A stretch of 64,000 bases of DNA from Paraburkholderia caffeinitolerans (lineage in GTDB: Bacteria > Pseudomonadota > Gammaproteobacteria > Burkholderiales > Burkholderiaceae), in the NCBI RefSeq assembly GCF_902859945.1, contig NZ_CADIKL010000027.1:1-64000 (forward strand), written 5' to 3'. Shown here piece by piece: positions 61,472 through 64,000 of this stretch. The notes below the pieces were generated by a model that saw only the letters and a program-made list of their open reading frames with translations, ran no database searches and was not told where the DNA came from. Position 1 is the first letter of the stretch, and each line of letters begins with the position of its first letter. Both the position numbers and the translations under genes were made by a program.

Positions 61472-62272
61472 TTACTCTCCCGCGACCGTGACCGAAGCCT
61501 CGGACGTGAACATCATGAACGTGAAGCTTTCTTGCAGATAGAGGCGCACGGTGTTCTCGTCGTGCGACGAATAGCCGATCGAGACGTCCTGGCCCAGATG
61601 CAGCGCGAAGTCGCCGCCGCGCGTCGTGAGGATGCTGCCGCCTTCGAGCGCCGGCGCCCAGATGATCTCGCCTTTCACGAGGCGGCGGATGTGCTCGAGA
61701 ATCGGGTAGCCCGAATCGCTCGCTTCGCTCACGGCCGTGTAGGCGTCGGAGCCGAGCAGCACCGCGTACGGGCCGTCCACGCCTTGCAGGCGCAGTTGCT
61801 CGAGCGCTCGCGCGATCACGGCGGGGTAATCGGCCACGTTGGCGGGCATCGGCAAGAGCGGATTGGAAGTGCCTTCGCGGATGCCCGTGATCTGCGCCGA
61901 CTTGTAGCCGTCGAAAATCGCGCGATCTTCCGCGAATGCGAGGCGCGTGGCCGCGTCCTTGGCGGGCTGCCAGTCGGAGTCTTGCGCGCCGCGCTCGACA
62001 TCGTCGATGGCCTCGCGCGACAGCTCGAACGGCACGCGCAACTCGACCAGCGCCTTCACTTCGCGCTGGCGCGCGCGGATGCCTTCGAGCGGCGCTTCGA
62101 TGCCGTTCTGGTGCCCGGTGCCGACGCCGGCAAGATCCACGCCGCCGGGGCCATTCACGTCGACCACGCGGCGGCCCGCGAGCGAGCGCTTGAAGGTGCG
62201 TGCGACTTCTTCTTCGATTTGCGACCACGCTGCCGAGGAAATGGGCGCCAGCTCGCGATGGAGATTATTCAT
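61472..62272 (-). CDS. Encapsulin shell protein (family 1)
   Basis: A 266-residue HK97-fold shell protein that self-assembles into a nanocompartment. The N-terminus MNNLHRELAPISSAAWSQIE is diagnostic of family-1 encapsulin. GRRVVDVNGPGGVDLAGVGT and LLPMPANVADYPAVIARALE follow, and the C-terminus ends SVTVAGE. The start overlaps the DyP gene by 8 bases; its Shine-Dalgarno AAAGGAGC (62281-62288) lies inside the peroxidase's last codons. Its cargo is the upstream DyP peroxidase, which carries an encapsulation tag. Confidence 0.95.
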   Translation of the reverse strand: MNNLHRELAPISSAAWSQIEEEVARTFKRSLAGRRVVDVNGPGGVDLAGVGTGHQNGIEAPLEGIRARQREVKALVELRVPFELSREAIDDVERGAQDSDWQPAKDAATRLAFAEDRAIFDGYKSAQITGIREGTSNPLLPMPANVADYPAVIARALEQLRLQGVDGPYAVLLGSDAYTAVSEASDSGYPILEHIRRLVKGEIIWAPALEGGSILTTRGGDFALHLGQDVSIGYSSHDENTVRLYLQESFTFMMFTSEASVTVAGE

Positions 62273-63356
62273 GCCGGGGTGCTCCTTTGAGAGATCCAAT
62301 GGCGAGCGAGCCGTCCGCGCCTGGCGCGGCGGCGGGCTCGGATGAGGGTTGGCTGTCGAGGCTCGTGTGCATCGAGCTCACTGCGGCACCGGCGAGGCTC
62401 GGCTCGCGCTCGGCGAGCGCTTCGAGCAGCGGCTGCGAAGGCACGAAGAACAGGCTGCCCGTGACGGCGCGGCTGAAATCGAGCAGGCGGTCGTAATTGC
62501 CGGCCGGCCTGCCGACGAACATGTTTTCCAGCATCTGCTCGATGGGCGCGGGCGAACGCGCGTAGCCGATGAAGTAGGTGCCGAATTCGCCCGAACCCGG
62601 CCGGCCGAACGGCATGTTGTCGCGCACGATCTTGACTTCGTCGCCGTTGGCGTCGGTGAGCGTGGTGAGCGAGCTATGCGAGCAGCTCGGCTTCACGTCT
62701 TCGTCGAGCTCGATGTCCTGGAGCTTGGTGCGCCCGATGATGCGCTCCTGTGCCTCCACGGTCAGCGCGTTCCAGCCTTTCATGTCGTGCAGGTACTTCT
62801 GCACCAGCACGTAGCTGCCGCCGGCGAACTCGGGATCTTCGTCCGCGCCGATCACCGTGAAGTGGTCGGCCTCGTTGCCGGTGGGGTTCTCGGTGCCGTC
62901 GACGAAGCCGATCATCGCGCGCATGTCGAAATTGCGGAAGCCGTGCACCTCGTCCACGGTCGTGACCGCGCCTTCGAGGCGGGTCATCAGCTGCGTGGCC
63001 AGCTCGAAGCAGAGATCGGTCTGCTCCGCGCGAATATGCAGCAGCAGGTCGCCAGGCGTGGCCACGGCCACGCGCTCGCCCGCGCCGAATTCGCGGAACG
63101 GATGCAGTTCGGCCGGGCGCGGGTCGCCGAACAGGCGATCCCATGCGTCTGACGAAAAGCCCACCACGCACGAGAGATTGCCGCCCGGCACGCGCTTGCC
63201 GACCGCGCGGGCGAGGTTGGCTACATCCGCGCACCAGGCGCGCACGGCGGCGCGGCTAGCGGCGTCTTCGTTGACGGTCGCGACGATAAAGATCGCGTTG
63301 CGGGTGACGGTGGTGGAGACAGGCTGGGGATCGGGCGTTGAATTGGGCTGCGTCAT
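62265..63356 (-). CDS. Encapsulated DyP-type heme peroxidase (type B)
   Basis: A 363-residue cytosolic peroxidase. The GxxDG motif FVDGTENP supplies the distal Asp153; Arg245 is in KIVRDNMPFG and the proximal heme ligand is His227 in SCSHSSL. The C-terminal tail is a long Ser/Pro/Ala linker ending with the loading signal GSLAIGSLKG (349-358). That peptide binds the inside of encapsulin. ATG at 63356 (MTQPNSTPD). It forms an operon with the encapsulin gene (8-base overlap), so enzyme and shell are made together. It protects the cell against peroxide or oxidises dye-like and phenolic substrates. Confidence 0.95.
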   Translation of the reverse strand: MTQPNSTPDPQPVSTTVTRNAIFIVATVNEDAASRAAVRAWCADVANLARAVGKRVPGGNLSCVVGFSSDAWDRLFGDPRPAELHPFREFGAGERVAVATPGDLLLHIRAEQTDLCFELATQLMTRLEGAVTTVDEVHGFRNFDMRAMIGFVDGTENPTGNEADHFTVIGADEDPEFAGGSYVLVQKYLHDMKGWNALTVEAQERIIGRTKLQDIELDEDVKPSCSHSSLTTLTDANGDEVKIVRDNMPFGRPGSGEFGTYFIGYARSPAPIEQMLENMFVGRPAGNYDRLLDFSRAVTGSLFFVPSQPLLEALAEREPSLAGAAVSSMHTSLDSQPSSEPAAAPGADGSLAIGSLKGAPRHE

Positions 63357-63536
63357 GGTGTGGGCTGGTCTTGACTGGGCTCGGCACCGGGTAGGGGCTC
63401 GTGGAGGTTTCGTGGGGCGTGGCGCGGGCACGGTTCGCCGTGCGCGCCGGCTGCCCGCATAGTTTAGCCAAACTCGCGAAAACGGGCGGTTTGCAGGCGA
63501 GTGGCCTGGCGTGCGACGATAGGCGTCGTCACGGAG

Positions 63537-63584
63537 CTTTGCATGGGACCGGAGTAAGCGCTAAAGCGCTAACTCCGGTCGACA
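63537..63584. repeat. Dispersed palindromic repeat (copy 2)
   Basis: This 48-base element is identical but for one base to the inverted sequence at 38471-38518. It holds the palindrome ACCGGAGT..AGCGCT..AGCGCT..ACTCCGGT (63546-63577), so it forms a stable hairpin. It ends 16 bases before the start codon at 63601. Confidence 0.85.
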
Positions 63585-63600
63585 CATCGAGAGGCATACC

Positions 63601-63876
63601 ATGTGGGATCACACCGAGCATGAAGGTTTCGAGATCTGGGTGTTGCCGATTCCGGCATTCGGGCCTCGCTCGCCCGAGCCGCTGTTCCATTACAGCGGCT
63701 ACATCTGCCGCCACGGCGCGGACGCGCATGTGGAAGGGCGCAGCATCCGCTTCCACGATCTGATGCGCAACCATGCCGGCTCCGACGCCGCGCTGGACGC
63801 GGCGTACGCCGACGCGCGCGAGCGCATCGACCGGTTTCACGCCACGGGAAGCTGGGGCGAAAGCCAGGGCGGCTAA
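63601..63876 (+). CDS. Hypothetical protein (91 aa) with hairpin leader
   Basis: A short soluble protein begins MWDHTEHEGFEIWVLPIPAF and ends ATGSWGESQGG. It is rich in His and Asp, with LFHYSGYICRHGADAHVEGR as its most conserved-looking part. There is no signal peptide. I do not recognise it. The ribosome binding site GAGAGG lies six bases before the ATG, and a copy of the dispersed palindromic repeat is immediately upstream in its leader. This could expose or hide the ribosome binding site. Confidence 0.65.
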   Translation: MWDHTEHEGFEIWVLPIPAFGPRSPEPLFHYSGYICRHGADAHVEGRSIRFHDLMRNHAGSDAALDAAYADARERIDRFHATGSWGESQGG

Positions 63877-63906
63877 CGCGCGAGGCGAGGCGAGCTCACG
63901 GTTGGC

Positions 63907-64000
63907 TCAATGCCCGTCTGAAACGATCAGCGTCACCGAACGGCCCTCGCACCCCTCGCTGCCGGGTTTGGTGATCGCGTGCCAGCCCGTCGGCTGGCCG
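63907..64000 (-). CDS. C-terminal end of an unidentified gene (runs off the window)
   Basis: The last 30 codons read GQPTGWHAITKPGSEGCEGR and then SVTLIVSDGH before TGA at 63907-63909. It is open to the edge of the window. Too little is present to assign a family. Confidence 0.5.
   Translation of the reverse strand, partial: GQPTGWHAITKPGSEGCEGRSVTLIVSDGH

Overview
This window reads as chromosomal DNA of a beta-proteobacterium of the Burkholderiaceae, most likely Paraburkholderia, Caballeronia or a close relative. The support is the high GC content, the protein families typical of that group (DUF2844, DUF3443, DUF4148, DUF1488, MbfA) and a liu leucine operon of the Burkholderia type. The sequence looks like ordinary core or conserved accessory chromosome. 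I see no insertion sequence, phage, plasmid, CRISPR array, rRNA or tRNA gene, and no stretch of clearly foreign composition. LAYOUT. 1-10 kb: the 5' end of narG, an XRE/MmyB-like regulator, small membrane and hypothetical genes, a DHA2 drug exporter, an orphan OmpR-type response regulator whose receiver lacks the conserved lysine, and a large bifunctional penicillin-binding protein. 10-13.6 kb: surface and exported proteins, ending with a DUF2844-DUF3443 pair whose second member carries a long Gly/Ser repeat linker. 13.8-18.6 kb: a compact chemotaxis cluster (soluble PAS-PAS-MCP, CheR, CheD and a protein with three CheW domains) behind a likely FliA promoter, with no cheA, cheB or cheY. 18.6-27.7 kb: a DUF2891 protein, a TetR regulator divergent from liuABCD (isovaleryl-CoA to 3-hydroxy-3-methylglutaryl-CoA; no liuE here), then a DUF4382 lipoprotein. 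27.7-33.5 kb: an AhpD-like protein divergent from a MarR regulator, CDP-diacylglycerol diphosphatase, the feoA-feoB-Cys-rich operon under a Fur box, and two small exported proteins. 33.5-45.3 kb: an amino-acid ABC binding protein, an amidase, a diiron ferritin-like protein, an FMN reductase, an intergenic region with a nested hairpin and an orphan terminator (candidate small RNA), a CynX-type exporter with a GntR regulator, a GST with a TetR regulator, and several small envelope proteins. 45.4-52.8 kb: a translationally coupled MbfA iron exporter and 2Fe-2S ferredoxin, an AcoR-like sigma-54 activator, cytochrome b561, an NCS2 purine permease and a third DUF4148 protein. 52.9-58.8 kb: an AraC regulator divergent from acyl-CoA dehydrogenase, acyl-CoA synthetase and 3-hydroxyisobutyryl-CoA hydrolase (valine-type catabolism), then ppnP. 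59-64 kb: a Fur-controlled TonB siderophore receptor and a DyP peroxidase-encapsulin operon in which the peroxidase carries an encapsulation tag. HOW THE GENES WORK TOGETHER. Two themes recur. One is branched-chain acyl-CoA catabolism, in the leucine arm (liu) and a probable valine arm. The other is iron and peroxide handling: ferrous uptake, siderophore uptake, iron export, ferredoxin, a diiron protein and an encapsulated heme peroxidase. Many regulators sit divergent from the genes they probably control, often with visible operator palindromes. The least explained signals are the nested-hairpin repeat and putative small RNA at 38.4-38.6 kb, a second copy of that repeat in the leader of the gene at 63601, and the minimal chemotaxis cluster with its triple CheW protein.
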